Below are positions 28,308 through 37,900 of a stretch of DNA of 64,000 bases, in pieces; position 1 is the first letter of the stretch; every line of letters begins with the position of its first letter. The DNA lies in NCBI RefSeq assembly GCF_003865135.1, contig NZ_BHZC01000001.1:5394001-5458000 (forward strand), written 5' to 3'. Under the pieces are notes generated by a model. That model worked only from the letters and a program-made list of their open reading frames with translations. It was not told the DNA's origin and made no database searches. This DNA is from Streptomyces chrestomyceticus JCM 4735. GTDB taxonomy: Bacteria; Actinomycetota; Actinomycetes; Streptomycetales; Streptomycetaceae. Made by a program: the position numbers and the translations under genes.

Positions 28308-30011
28308 ATGAAGCACTCCAGAGTTCCGCTCGCCCTCGTCGTCACCGTCATGGTGGCGTCCTCGGCGCTGACCGCTTGTGGCACGTCGGACGACGAGGGC
28401 GGTGGCGGCACGGCGAAGCAGCCGCCGAAGACCACCGCGCTGGACATCAACCAGACCGACCCGGCGCGACTGACCCGGGGCGGCACGCTGAACTGGGCGA
28501 TAGACCAGTTCCCCGTCCAGTTCAACGAGATGGAGACGGACGGCAACCAGGCCGCCACCAACGCCGTCGTCGAGGCCGTGCTGCCGTCGCTGTGGCACTC
28601 GCGGCCCAACGGCGAGCAGGTGCCCGACAAGGCGTTCCTGCTGGACGCCGCGAGCCGTACGGAGGGCGGCAAGCAGATCGTCACGTACCACCTGAACCCC
28701 AAGGCGAAGTGGTCCGACGGCACACCGATCACCTACCGCGACCTGGAGGCCAACGTCCGGGCGCTGAGCAGCAAGGACCCGGCGTACAAGGTCGTTTCGC
28801 CGGCCGGGTACGAGGACGTGTCGTCCGTACGCAGGGGCAAGGACGACCACGAGGCCGTCCTGACCTTCGACAAGCCGTACGCGGACTGGCGCGCCCTGTT
28901 CGGGGCGCCCAACAACACCCCGCTCTACCCGGCGAAGTACATGGCCGACGCGAAGAGCTTCACCACCGGCTACCTCAACACCATCCCGGTCACCGCCAAC
29001 GCGTACAAGCTCGGCGGCATCGACAAGACCGCGCAGACCGTCACCCTGGTGCCGGACCCCGCGTGGTGGGGCGACAAGCCGAAGCTCGACAAGATCGTCT
29101 TCCATGCGATGACGACCGAGTCGATGCCCGCCGCCTACGCCAACGGGGAGATCGACTACTTCGACCTGAACGCGAGTGTGGCCGCCTTCAAGCAGGTCTC
29201 GGGCGTGAAGTCGGGTGAGATACGCGAGGCCGGCGGCCCCAACTACCGGCACCTGACCTTCAACGGCAAGAGCCCGAAGCTCAGCGACCCCAAGGTGCGC
29301 AAGGCGCTGTTCAAGGCCACCGACCGCGAGACGCTCGTGAAGTCCGGCTTGAAGGGCCTCAACTGGGAGGGCAAGCCGCTGGGCAACCACTTCCTCATGC
29401 CCAACCAGAAGGGCTACCGGAACAACGCCGGCGACCTCGGCACGTACGACCCGAAGGCCGCCGCCCGGATGCTGGACGAGGCCGGGTGGAAGCTGGACGG
29501 CGGCACGGTCCGCAAGAAGGGCGGCGAGGAGCTGAAGCTGCGCTTCGTGATCCCCACCGGCCAGCCCGCCGCGAAGAACGAGGCCACCATACTCACCCAG
29601 ATGTGGGCCCAGGCCGGGGTCGCACTGGACATCCGGACGGTGCCCGTCAACGAGTTCTTCGACAAGTACGTGACCCCGGGCGACTACGACGTGGCGCCCT
29701 ACAGCTTCTCCCGTACGCCGTTCGCCGCGACCGGCTCCAGCGGCACCTACGCCCGCGACGGCGGCGGCAACGACTCCAAGACCGGCAGCGCCAAGCTGGA
29801 CGACCTGCTGGACAAGGCGGGCCGCAGCGCGGACCAGGCCACCGCCCTGGAGACCGTCAACGCGGCCGACGCGGAGGCGTGGCAGGTGGCCGGCGTCCTG
29901 CCGACCTACCAGCTCCCCGAGATCACCGCGGCCAAGAAGAATCTGGCCAACCTGGGCGCCCAGGGCATGGCCGACATCGCGTACGAGCGGATCGGCTACA
30001 CGAAGCAGTAG
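28308..30011 (+). CDS. ABC transporter substrate-binding lipoprotein, family 5
   Basis: 567 residues. A Sec signal ends in the lipobox LTAC (Cys about residue 24), so the protein is anchored outside the membrane. LTRGGTLNWAIDQFPVQFNE and later MWAQAGVALDIRTVPV are typical of the SBP family 5 that binds peptides, nickel-chelates or siderophore-like ligands. The ATG follows GAAAGGGAACGTCTCCGCA. It lies 69 bases after the second ATPase gene and completes the importer operon, in the order permease, permease, ATPase, ATPase, binding protein. The ligand is unknown. Confidence 0.9.
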   Translation: MKHSRVPLALVVTVMVASSALTACGTSDDEGGGGTAKQPPKTTALDINQTDPARLTRGGTLNWAIDQFPVQFNEMETDGNQAATNAVVEAVLPSLWHSRPNGEQVPDKAFLLDAASRTEGGKQIVTYHLNPKAKWSDGTPITYRDLEANVRALSSKDPAYKVVSPAGYEDVSSVRRGKDDHEAVLTFDKPYADWRALFGAPNNTPLYPAKYMADAKSFTTGYLNTIPVTANAYKLGGIDKTAQTVTLVPDPAWWGDKPKLDKIVFHAMTTESMPAAYANGEIDYFDLNASVAAFKQVSGVKSGEIREAGGPNYRHLTFNGKSPKLSDPKVRKALFKATDRETLVKSGLKGLNWEGKPLGNHFLMPNQKGYRNNAGDLGTYDPKAAARMLDEAGWKLDGGTVRKKGGEELKLRFVIPTGQPAAKNEATILTQMWAQAGVALDIRTVPVNEFFDKYVTPGDYDVAPYSFSRTPFAATGSSGTYARDGGGNDSKTGSAKLDDLLDKAGRSADQATALETVNAADAEAWQVAGVLPTYQLPEITAAKKNLANLGAQGMADIAYERIGYTKQ

Positions 30012-30047
30012 CCCGTGTGGTCCGCCGCGGCGGGGCGTACGGCCGCC

Positions 30048-31640
30048 TCACCGCGGCGCGGCACGGTGTCCGGGCCCGTCGCCCCGCCCGGACGCCGTGC
30101 CGATGCCGTCCCCGCCGCTTCCGCTCCCGTCGTCACCCAGGTCTTCCTGGTCGTCGTCGCCGGAGTTGATCCGGGCGAGCACCGCGTCCCGCTCCGGCGT
30201 GTCCTCCGGTTTGAGGAAGCCGAGCACGACGTACAGGACCAGCGAGGTGGCCACCGGCGCGACGATCTGGATCTGGAGCTGGACACCGGTCAGCCCGTAG
30301 TTGGTGAACCAGAACGCGAACAGGCCCGCCGCCCAGGACACCAGCGCCGCCGTCGGCCCGGACCTGCGAAAACGCGGCACCATGCCGAGCAGGAACGGAA
30401 TGGAGATCGGCCCGACCAGACCGGCCACCCACTTGATCACGACGGTGATGATGTCCTTGAACGTCGGCGAGTTCACCTGGGTGGCGATGGCCATCGACAG
30501 CGCCAGGAAGGCGACGGTGGACAGCCGCGCGGCCAGCAGCCCCGCCCGGTGCGACCAGGTACGGGCCCGCGCGCCCAGCTTCGGCAGCGCGGGTGCGATG
30601 TCCCGGGTGAAGACGGCGGAGATGGCGTTGGCGTCGGACGAGCACATGGCCATCGTGTGCGAGAAGAACCCGACGATGACCAGACCCAGCAGGCCGTGCG
30701 GCAGCAGATGTTCGGTGAGCAGCGCGTACGAGTCGGAGGCGTCCGGTTTCTCGGCCTTCACCAGCAGCGGCGCGACCCACATCGGGAAGAAGAGCACCGC
30801 CGGCCACACGAACCACAGGACGGCTGACAGCCGCGCCGAACGCCGCGCCTCGCGCGCGCTGCGGGTGGCCATGTAGCGCTGCGCCTGGTTCCACATGCCG
30901 CCGCTGTACTCGAACGTCTTGATGAAGAGGTACGCGAGCAGGAACGTCAGCGTGTACGGGCCGACCGTCGGACGGGCGTGGCTGTCCGGCAGCCGGTCCC
31001 ACACCGTCCACAGCGCGCTGACACCGCCCAGCTCCGCCAGGACGGTCACCAGCATCGCCACACCCGCCAGCAACTGGATGACGAACTGCCCCAGCTCGGT
31101 GAGCGCGTCCGCCCACAGGCCGCCGACGGTGCAGTACACGCCGGTGACGACACCTGTGATCAGGATGCCCTGGTTGAGGGAGAGCCCGGTGAAGACGGAC
31201 AGGAGGGTCGCTATCGCCGCCCACTTGGCCCCCACGTCCACGATCTTCAGCACCACGCCGGACCAGGCGAGCGCCTGCTGGGTGGGCAGGTTGTAGCGGC
31301 TCTTGAGGTACTCCAGCGGCGAGGCGACGTGCAGCCGCGACCGCAGCCGGTTCAGCCGCCCGGCGAACAGACGCGCCCCGATGGCGATCCCCACCGCGAT
31401 GGGGAAGGACCAGGTGACGTAGGACGTGACGCCGTACTGATAGGCGATGCCCGCGTACCCGGTGAACATCACGGCGCTGTAGCCCGACATGTGGTGCGAG
31501 ATGCCGGACAGCCACCAGGGCATCCGGCCGCCCGCGGTGAAGAAGTCGCCGACGTCGTCCACGCGCCGGTGGGACCAGACGCCGATCGCGACCATCACGC
31601 CGAAGTAGCCGACGAGCACGGCCCAGTCGAGACTGTTCAT
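30048..31640 (-). CDS. Sodium:solute symporter (SSS) family protein
   Basis: 530 residues with about thirteen hydrophobic helices. The first helix (WAVLVGYFGVMVAIGVWSHR) and GGRMPWWLSGISHHMSGYSA at residues 37-56 are typical of sodium/solute symporters such as those for pantothenate, proline or sugars. The substrate cannot be told from sequence. The C-terminus is Gly/Asp-rich. It converges with the binding-protein gene, with 36 bases between the stops. The start is the ATG at 31640; a 197-base gap precedes it. Confidence 0.87.
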   Translation of the reverse strand: MNSLDWAVLVGYFGVMVAIGVWSHRRVDDVGDFFTAGGRMPWWLSGISHHMSGYSAVMFTGYAGIAYQYGVTSYVTWSFPIAVGIAIGARLFAGRLNRLRSRLHVASPLEYLKSRYNLPTQQALAWSGVVLKIVDVGAKWAAIATLLSVFTGLSLNQGILITGVVTGVYCTVGGLWADALTELGQFVIQLLAGVAMLVTVLAELGGVSALWTVWDRLPDSHARPTVGPYTLTFLLAYLFIKTFEYSGGMWNQAQRYMATRSAREARRSARLSAVLWFVWPAVLFFPMWVAPLLVKAEKPDASDSYALLTEHLLPHGLLGLVIVGFFSHTMAMCSSDANAISAVFTRDIAPALPKLGARARTWSHRAGLLAARLSTVAFLALSMAIATQVNSPTFKDIITVVIKWVAGLVGPISIPFLLGMVPRFRRSGPTAALVSWAAGLFAFWFTNYGLTGVQLQIQIVAPVATSLVLYVVLGFLKPEDTPERDAVLARINSGDDDQEDLGDDGSGSGGDGIGTASGRGDGPGHRAAPR

Positions 31641-31837
31641 GCCCCCTCCAGGGGTCCGCCTTGTGAACGGGGAGACACGTCGGCGTACGGTCCGCGAGGC
31701 GGGTTCCCCTGCCGGAGCGGGGACTTCGGGGATTGAACCGCTCGTGAGGAGGGGCGGTCAAGAGCACGGGCGGTCAAGGATGTGAACTGCTGTCAGCGCG
31801 GCGAACGAACCCGGAGGGCGTCGCCAGGGCCGGTCCG

Positions 31838-32623
31838 CTAGCGCATGACCTCACCGGCGTTCACCAGCAGCGACTGCCCGGTGATCGCCCGCGCCCGGTC
31901 GGACGCCAGGAACACCGCGCTCTCCGCGACATCGGCGTCCGTCGCCATCTCCGGCAGCGCCATCCGGGTGGTGAGCCGGTCCAGCACCTCACGCTCCGGT
32001 ACGTCCTCGGTGTGCGCCGCATAGCGGACGTACGCCTCGACCTGCGGGCCCCACATCCAGCCCGGCTGCACGGTGTTGACGCGTATCCGGCGCGGCCCCA
32101 GCTCGCGCGCGAGCGAGTACATCGCCGAGACCAGCGCGCCCTTGGACGCCGCGTACGCCGCCTGCCGCACCTCGGACGGCGCGGCGACCGACGACTGCGT
32201 GCCGATCAGTACGACCGACCCGCCACCGCGCTCCGTCATGGACGACAGGCAGGCGCGCGCCATGCGCAGCGTGCCGAAGAGGTTGATGTCCACGACGCGC
32301 TGCCAGGTGTCGAAGTCGGCGTCCGCCAGCCCGCCGAAGTGCGAGTCCAGCGCGGCCACCTGAACGAGCGCGTCGATGCCGCCGAAACGTTCGGCCGCGA
32401 GCGCGGCCAGCGCAGCGCACTGCTCCTCGTCCGCGATGTCCGTCACCCGCCAGGCGACGCGCTCGCCCGACGGATCGGCCTGTGCCGCTGTCTCGGCGAG
32501 GCGGGACTCCGTACGGGCGCCGAGCACCACCGAAGCGCCGTCCCGTACACACGCCGTCGCCACCTGGTGGCCGAGCCCGGCGCCGACGCCCGAGACGACG
32601 ACGGTCTTGTCCCGCAGCAGCAT
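31838..32623 (-). CDS. SDR-family oxidoreductase
   Basis: 261 residues, classical short-chain dehydrogenase length. The NAD(P) motif is VVVSGVGAGLGHQVA (about residue 8; TGxxxGxG-type with Ser-Gly) and the catalytic YAASK follows at about 160 with the serine about 14 residues before. The C-terminus ends LLVNAGEVM. The ATG at 32623 has GGAGG five bases upstream. It is separated by 62 bases from the minus-strand aminotransferase gene, so the two may form an operon. Substrate unknown; members reduce ketones or oxidise alcohols. Confidence 0.9.
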   Translation of the reverse strand: MLLRDKTVVVSGVGAGLGHQVATACVRDGASVVLGARTESRLAETAAQADPSGERVAWRVTDIADEEQCAALAALAAERFGGIDALVQVAALDSHFGGLADADFDTWQRVVDINLFGTLRMARACLSSMTERGGGSVVLIGTQSSVAAPSEVRQAAYAASKGALVSAMYSLARELGPRRIRVNTVQPGWMWGPQVEAYVRYAAHTEDVPEREVLDRLTTRMALPEMATDADVAESAVFLASDRARAITGQSLLVNAGEVMR

Positions 32624-32685
32624 GCGCGCCTCCAGCCGGGTGGCATCTGATGGGGCGTCAGGATAGTGGCGCGGGTGACGGATGA

Positions 32686-33888
32686 CTATGGTCGTGGCGC
32701 CCGCAGCGTCTTCGCCAGCCGCAGCAGCCCCTCCCGAATCTCCTCCGGCGGATGCGTCACGAAGGACAGCCGCATCGTCCCCGCGTCGGCCGGCCCGGCG
32801 TAGAAGGGCGCGCCCGGCACGTACGCCACGTCGTACCGGACCACCTCGGGCAGCAGCGCCGCCGCGTCGTACCCGGCGGGCATCGACGCCCAGACGAACA
32901 TCCCGCCGTCCGGCCGGTTCCAGCGCGAGCCCTCGGGCAGGGCCTCGCCCAGACCGTCCACCAGCGCGTCGCGCCGGGCGCGGTAGGCGCCGCGCACCCG
33001 TTCCAGGTGGGCGTCCAGGTCCGGGCCCGCCAGATAGCGGGCGGCGGCCGCCTGGTCGAGCGTCGAGGTGTGCAGGTCGGCCGCCTGCTTCGCGACGACG
33101 CAGGCCCGGCGCAGTACGGCCGGCGCCCGCAGCCAGCCCAGCCGCAGCCCCGGCGCCACGATCTTCGAGAAGGAGCCGAGCAGCGCCGTACGGTCCTCGG
33201 CGCCGGGGAACGAACCGAGGTACGGCACCGGATCGCCCTCGAACCGCAGCTCTCCGTACGGGTCGTCCTCCACGATCCACAGCCCGCGACGGGCCGCCAC
33301 CCGGGCCACCGCGGCCCGCCGCCCCGCCGGCAGCGTCCGGCCCGTCGGATTCTGGAACGTCGGCACGAGGTAGAGCAGCTTCGGCCGCCCGCGCGCCGCG
33401 ATCTCGTCCAGCGCCTGCGGGTCCAGCCCCTCGTCGTCGGTCGGCACCGGTACCACCCGCGCGCCCGCGAGCGAGAAGACCTGGAGCGCCGCCAGGTAGC
33501 ACGGGTCCTCGACCAGCACCGTGTCGCCGGGCTCCAGCAGGGCCGTGGCCAGCAGCGACAGTCCCTGCTGCGAACCGGTGGTGATCAACAGGTCGTCCGG
33601 CGCGGTGGCGAGGCCGCGGGCACTCACCCGGGCCGCCACGGCCGCGCGCAGGGCCGGGTCGCCCTCGGTCGTCGAGTACTGAAGGGCCTGCCGCGGCGCC
33701 TCGTCCAGTACGTGCCGGAAGGCGGCGGAGATGCCGCCGGTGTCGAACAGCTCGCCCGCGGGCAGCCCGCCGGCGAAGGATATGACCTCGGGCCGGGCGG
33801 TCAGGGCGAGGATCTCGCGTACCGGGGAGCCGCCCGTCCGCGCCGCACGCGCGGCGAGCTGCGGGGTGGATCGGACGTCTTCCGGCAT
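32686..33888 (-). CDS. PLP-dependent aminotransferase, class I/II
   Basis: 400 residues. The lysine that binds PLP lies in LGSFSKIVAPGLRLGW (about residue 233), and the NPTG and EDDPYGELR segments are the usual PLP contacts. The N-terminus (SPVREILALTARPEVISFAGGLPA) matches the 2-aminoadipate/valine-pyruvate (LysN, AvtA-like) subgroup and the transferase half of MocR regulators, but there is no GntR domain here. It moves amino groups between amino and keto acids in the cytoplasm. It is the probable first gene of a minus-strand pair with the SDR gene. Confidence 0.88.
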   Translation of the reverse strand: MPEDVRSTPQLAARAARTGGSPVREILALTARPEVISFAGGLPAGELFDTGGISAAFRHVLDEAPRQALQYSTTEGDPALRAAVAARVSARGLATAPDDLLITTGSQQGLSLLATALLEPGDTVLVEDPCYLAALQVFSLAGARVVPVPTDDEGLDPQALDEIAARGRPKLLYLVPTFQNPTGRTLPAGRRAAVARVAARRGLWIVEDDPYGELRFEGDPVPYLGSFPGAEDRTALLGSFSKIVAPGLRLGWLRAPAVLRRACVVAKQAADLHTSTLDQAAAARYLAGPDLDAHLERVRGAYRARRDALVDGLGEALPEGSRWNRPDGGMFVWASMPAGYDAAALLPEVVRYDVAYVPGAPFYAGPADAGTMRLSFVTHPPEEIREGLLRLAKTLRAPRP

Positions 33889-34078
33889 GGCGTTCTCCCG
33901 TCGTCGTACGGCCTGCGCCGCGGGCGCGCGAGGCGGCCCGCCCCTCGATAGGTGCAGGATGCAGGGAGCTTAGGCGGGGGCGTACGGGGTGTGCAGGGGT
34001 GCCCGCATGGTGGGCCGGGGGGTGGTGGGAGGGGCGGGCATCTCGCTACCTGATGCCGCGTCAGCTACACCACTGGAC

Positions 34079-34981
34079 ATGACCCAGAACCCCGGCACGG
34101 ACGACGAGCACGCGGAAACGGAATCGGCCGCGGCTGCGGCAACGGCCGCGGACACCCGCAGCGGGACCTACGCCGAACTGGCCGCCGTCGGCCCCTACGG
34201 CGTGCGCCCCGGGCACGCGCTGATCACCATGGTCGAGCCGCACCCCGGCCACGAGTACACCTACAACCGCTGGTACGAGGACGACCACTACCTGGCCGGC
34301 GCGATGGCGATGCCCTGGATCTTCGCGGGCCGCCGCTGGGTCGCCACCCGTGACCTCCAGCTCCTGCGCTACCCCGCGCGGTCGGCCGTCGCCCGGCCCG
34401 TCACCGCCGGTTGCTACCTGTCCACGTACTGGATCACCGAGGGCCGCTACGACGACCATCTGCGGTGGACCGTCGCCATCAACCGGCGGCTGAACGCCGA
34501 CGGCCGCATCCACCACGACCGCACGCACGTCTTCACGGCCTTCCACGACCACGAGGCCACCGTCTACCGGGACGGCACCCGCGGCCCGCGCGACTTCCAC
34601 GCCCTGGACCACCCGTACGCCGGACTCGTCCTGGAGGTCATCGACACGGCGGGCACCCCGGGCCGTACCGCGCTGCTGCGGTGGCTGACGGAGGAGCGGC
34701 TGCCGCGCCGGCTGGCGGGCTCGCCCGCGGCCATGGTGACGGTCTTCCGGCCCAGGCCGCTGTCGGCCGACCGGATGGCGTACGTGCGGCAGGTGGAGGG
34801 CGCGGACACCCGGCTGACGCTGCTGTGGTTCCTCCAGGAGGACCCGCGCGCGTGCTGGGAGCCGTGGTGCACGGGGCTGGACGGGGAGGTCACGGCCTCG
34901 GGGCTGGGGCGGGTGGAGCTGGTCGCGCCGTTCGTCCCCACGGTGCCGGGGACGGACCGGTACGTGGACGAGCTGCGCTGA
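34079..34981 (+). CDS. Conserved hypothetical protein (EthD/NIPSNAP-like fold possible)
   Basis: 300 residues, no signal peptide. The N-terminal 27 residues are an Ala/Thr/Glu-rich tail. Then come HALITMVEPHPGHEYTYNRW and WYEDDHYLAGAMAMPW, a pattern like the EthD/dimeric barrel fold with a conserved Trp-Tyr-Glu-Asp-Asp-His stretch; the similarity is by eye only. Such proteins often sit in catabolic clusters beside SDR enzymes, and an SDR gene lies nearby on the other strand. No function is assigned. Confidence 0.55.
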   Translation: MTQNPGTDDEHAETESAAAAATAADTRSGTYAELAAVGPYGVRPGHALITMVEPHPGHEYTYNRWYEDDHYLAGAMAMPWIFAGRRWVATRDLQLLRYPARSAVARPVTAGCYLSTYWITEGRYDDHLRWTVAINRRLNADGRIHHDRTHVFTAFHDHEATVYRDGTRGPRDFHALDHPYAGLVLEVIDTAGTPGRTALLRWLTEERLPRRLAGSPAAMVTVFRPRPLSADRMAYVRQVEGADTRLTLLWFLQEDPRACWEPWCTGLDGEVTASGLGRVELVAPFVPTVPGTDRYVDELR

Positions 34982-35149
34982 GGGGGGAGGGGCTGGGGAG
35001 GGGTCGGGCAGGGCCGAGCCCCCTCGGCCGGGACGGCGATCCAGTCGAGAGGGCTCTGGGGTGGTACGCGACATGCGGTGTACGGCATCAGGCCGTGACC
35101 GGCCGGATCGGACCGGGATCAGACCCGGAACAGATCAGGAGGGTCCGGA

Positions 35150-35359
35150 TCAGGTCAGGTCGTACGCGCCTTTGCTCACGTCCCCCACGAAGGAGCTCCA
35201 CGCGGAGGTGTCGAAGGTCAGGCGCGGGCCGTCGGGGTTCTTGGAGTCACGGACCGCGATGGCGGCGGGCGCCGGCACGGCGACCTCGACGCAAGCGCCA
35301 TTGCCACCGGAGTACGAGGACTTCGTCCAGGAGAATGCGGAATTGGGCTGAATGGCCAT
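35150..35359 (-). CDS. DUF397 domain protein
   Basis: 69 residues. FSWTKSSYSGGNGACVEVA and IAVRDSKNPDGPRLTF are the DUF397 signature. The ATG at 35359 follows GGAG by five bases. It lies 200 bases downstream of an XRE/DUF5753 gene on the same strand and is its probable partner, though not overlapping as in the 13.1 kb pair. No HATPase gene accompanies this copy. Confidence 0.88.
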   Translation of the reverse strand: MAIQPNSAFSWTKSSYSGGNGACVEVAVPAPAAIAVRDSKNPDGPRLTFDTSAWSSFVGDVSKGAYDLT

Positions 35360-35559
35360 GTTCACTCCGACTCGATCTGAGTTGCACCGCGTTGCCGCGG
35401 ATTCGGTAGTCCCGACGCTACGCGCCAACATCACCGACGGCAGGAGTAGTTCACCCATCCGTATGGCATATTCCTTGATCTCTTTTGAAGCGGCCGCATC
35501 TCGGTGTACGGTGCCGGACTTCTTCCGGAATCCCGGATTCAGCCAACCTGGCATCGTGA

Positions 35560-36426
35560 TCAGGCCATGCTGTCCGCGTGCTTCTTCGCCGCCGCGGCGA
35601 TGAACTCCCTGCTCTGGTCCGCACTCAGCGCCTGGGCCCGCAGATGTTCGTACATGATCGTGTACTTGTGCACATCGTTGGTCTTCTCCAGGTACAGATC
35701 GCTGGTGACGCCCTCGATGTAGACCACGCTCGAATCGGCCGCGTCGTCGAACTCCAGGATCGAGAAGGTGCCCGACATGCCGGCGTGCGCGCCCGCGTCG
35801 TACGGCAGCACCTGCACCGTCACATGCGGCAGATTGCTGACCTCCACGAGGTGTTCGAGCTGCTCGCGCATGATCAGGTGACTGCCCACCACCCGCCGCA
35901 GCGCGCTCTCGTCCAGGACGACCCACAACCGCAGCGGACTGTCGGGGTGATTGACCCGGTCCTGGCGGCGCATCCGCACTTGAATGCGTTTCTCAAGCTG
36001 CTCCTGCGTCAGCTCGGGGACCGTGCCGGGAATGACGGCCTCGGCATAGCCGGACGTCTGCAGCAGGCCCGGTACGAGCAGCGACTCGTACACCCGCAGC
36101 GAGGCCGCCTCGGTCTCCAGCCCGATGTAGACGCTGTACGGGATGTCGCCGAACGCGTGCCACCAGCCCTGCTGGCGGGAGTCCTTGGCCATCTGCATCA
36201 GCGAATCCACGACCCGGTGGTCGTCGACCTCGTAGACCCCGCACAGGTCCCGGACGTCCCGCTGGCTGATGCTGCGGCGGCCGTTCTCCAGTCGGCTGAT
36301 CTTCGACTGGGACACGAGCAGGCGCTCGGCGACCTCTTCGGCCGTCATGCCCTTCAGCTCGCGGAGCCTGCGCAGCTCCTGGCCCAGCCGGCGCCGCCGG
36401 ACGGTGGGATTGATGTTGGACGCCAC
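35560..36426 (-). CDS. XRE-family regulator with DUF5753 domain
   Basis: 288 residues. The helix-turn-helix is LGQELRRLRELKGMTAEEVA to about residue 60; the DUF5753 part has LRVYESLLVPGLLQTSGYAE and VTVQVLPYDAGAH. The GTG at 36426 follows GGAGG by ten bases; the frame is open to 37338 but that part is antisense to the GPP34 gene, so I reject it. With the DUF397 gene downstream it makes a second WhiJ-like pair in the window, without the HATPase. Confidence 0.88.
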   Translation of the reverse strand: MASNINPTVRRRRLGQELRRLRELKGMTAEEVAERLLVSQSKISRLENGRRSISQRDVRDLCGVYEVDDHRVVDSLMQMAKDSRQQGWWHAFGDIPYSVYIGLETEAASLRVYESLLVPGLLQTSGYAEAVIPGTVPELTQEQLEKRIQVRMRRQDRVNHPDSPLRLWVVLDESALRRVVGSHLIMREQLEHLVEVSNLPHVTVQVLPYDAGAHAGMSGTFSILEFDDAADSSVVYIEGVTSDLYLEKTNDVHKYTIMYEHLRAQALSADQSREFIAAAAKKHADSMA

Positions 36427-36467
36427 GGGACGTGCACCTCCGGCTCCGTACTGCTGATTTCTCCTGC

Positions 36468-36833
36468 TCAGCAGATTGCCATCCCAGGTCCGCGCGGCGC
36501 AGTGGAATGGACACACAAGGCGAGCGGACGTGCGCGCGGGGTGGCGGCCCGGCCGTCGTCCGGAACGGCCGGTCCGCCACCCCGCGCTTGCTGCGGCTCC
36601 CGAACGGGACTGTGGGGACGGTGGTGCTGGTTCTGCTGATCGCGCTCGTGCTCGTTCCGCTGGTCGTACTCGTCGCACGGGTCCTGCTCGTTGTACGGGT
36701 CCTGCTGTTTCTGCCGGTCCTGCTGTTTCTGCTGAGGTGTGGGTGGTGCTTGGTGCTGGTGCTTGGTGCGCCTGACACGCACCGAGCGTGGGTGCCGCGT
36801 GGTGTGTCCGCGCTCCGCGCGACGTGCCGTCAC
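36468..36833 (-). CDS. Possible small Gln/Asp-rich hexapeptide-repeat protein
   Basis: 121 residues if real. The centre consists of six-residue units of the form QKQQDR, QKQQDP, YNEQDP, CDEYDQ, then a degenerate RNEHER. In this frame third bases are mostly G or C, which favours coding; the opposite frame gives only a Leu/Val run. The GTG at 36833 has a weak ribosome site. It lies in a 450-base space between the GPP34 gene and the XRE gene, both on the same strand. It could equally be non-coding low-complexity DNA. Confidence 0.3.
   Translation of the reverse strand: MTARRAERGHTTRHPRSVRVRRTKHQHQAPPTPQQKQQDRQKQQDPYNEQDPCDEYDQRNEHERDQQNQHHRPHSPVREPQQARGGGPAVPDDGRAATPRARPLALCVHSTAPRGPGMAIC
36678..36731. 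repeat. 18-bp tandem repeat, three copies
   Basis: Copies at 36678, 36696 and 36714 follow the pattern CGGGTCCTGCTGTTTCTG with few differences; a more degenerate copy precedes at 36660. The 18-base period keeps a reading frame and codes for hexapeptide units on the minus strand. Confidence 0.65.
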
Positions 36834-36878
36834 CGCCGCGGTACCGGGCTCGTCGTCCGTGCTCGCCGACGCGGGACG

Positions 36879-37652
36879 TCAGCGTGCGCCGACGCGGGCC
36901 ATGGACCCGTGCCGCGGCTGTACCGGTACGCCCGCCGGCTCGGCCGCCACGCGGGTCGCGGGCTGCCTGCCCGCACCCGGCCCGGACGCCGCTCCCGACA
37001 CCGTCACCGGTGCGCGCCTCGGCTGTGCCGCGACGCCGTTCTGCACATCCATGACGGCATGTGCGACCAGCCCGCCCATCGGGTCGTGCCGGATCAGGTC
37101 CCGGAGGCGGGAGCGCGAGGAGCGCCCCTCGTTCCCGGGATACAGGTGCTTGCCGAGACCGACCGCGTGGGCCAGTGCGGCGAGCGCCGCGGTCCGCGGG
37201 TCCGGCGGTACGCCGGTGCGGATCGCGTTGTCCAGCCGGTTCTTGATCTCCCGGCTGATGGCCGTGTCCGTCGCCTGGTAGCGAGTCGTCGGCAGCACCC
37301 CGCACATCTGGCCCGCCACGGCATGCACCATGCCGCACCGCTCCAGATGCGTGAGATACGTCTGGCGCAGCCCCAGCCGGGGCCCGCCGATCCAGTGGAC
37401 GGCGCGCACCGGGCTGCCGCGTCGGCGCAGCAGTTCGAGCGCGGAGTCCAGAGTCGGATCTCCGGTCGGCCGTGGCAGCACCACGGCGATACGATCCCCG
37501 TCAGGGGCTATCCGTCCGGCCAGAGCCAGCTCTACTAGCTGGGCCCCGGCCAGACCGAGGTCGAGCGACTGCGGCTGCGCTGTGGTTCCCGTTGCCGGGT
37601 CCAAAGCGAGCAGCAGAAGCTCCTCCGGAATTGTTCTGCGGCTCCTGCCCAT
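36879..37652 (-). CDS. GOLPH3/VPS74 (GPP34) family phosphoprotein
   Basis: 257 residues. The start RTIPEELLLLALDPATG and LAGAQLVELALAGRI are the GPP34 signature; in eukaryotes these proteins bind phosphatidylinositol-4-phosphate at the Golgi, while the many Streptomyces copies have no known role. The C-terminal 45 residues are Ala/Pro/Arg-rich. The ATG at 37652 follows GGGAGG by five bases. It is divergent from the carboxypeptidase gene across 248 bases. Confidence 0.85.
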   Translation of the reverse strand: MGRSRRTIPEELLLLALDPATGTTAQPQSLDLGLAGAQLVELALAGRIAPDGDRIAVVLPRPTGDPTLDSALELLRRRGSPVRAVHWIGGPRLGLRQTYLTHLERCGMVHAVAGQMCGVLPTTRYQATDTAISREIKNRLDNAIRTGVPPDPRTAALAALAHAVGLGKHLYPGNEGRSSRSRLRDLIRHDPMGGLVAHAVMDVQNGVAAQPRRAPVTVSGAASGPGAGRQPATRVAAEPAGVPVQPRHGSMARVGAR

Positions 37653-37900
37653 CCATGCCTCCCCGCGTGGATGAATGACAGGGTGACCCCTCTCACATTC
37701 ATCTGTCGAGAGTGCCTGGGGGGTTAGGCAGGGAACCTGTAGGTATGTCGTTCTCGTCTAGCTCCTTGGCGACGCCTTCTGTGGGGCGGGGCGCCCAGCG
37801 TTTCGCGTGGCGGTGCGGACGTGCCTCGCGGACACAGGACACTTGGGAACACTGGGCCAGACAGAGCGCGACGTGTCGCGGACGTGTGAAGGAGACATAG

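Noticed and set aside
35560..37338. Extension of the XRE gene to 592 codons
   Set aside because: The upstream part is antisense to GPP34 and the repeat tract; the GTG at 36426 has a ribosome site and starts just before the HTH.
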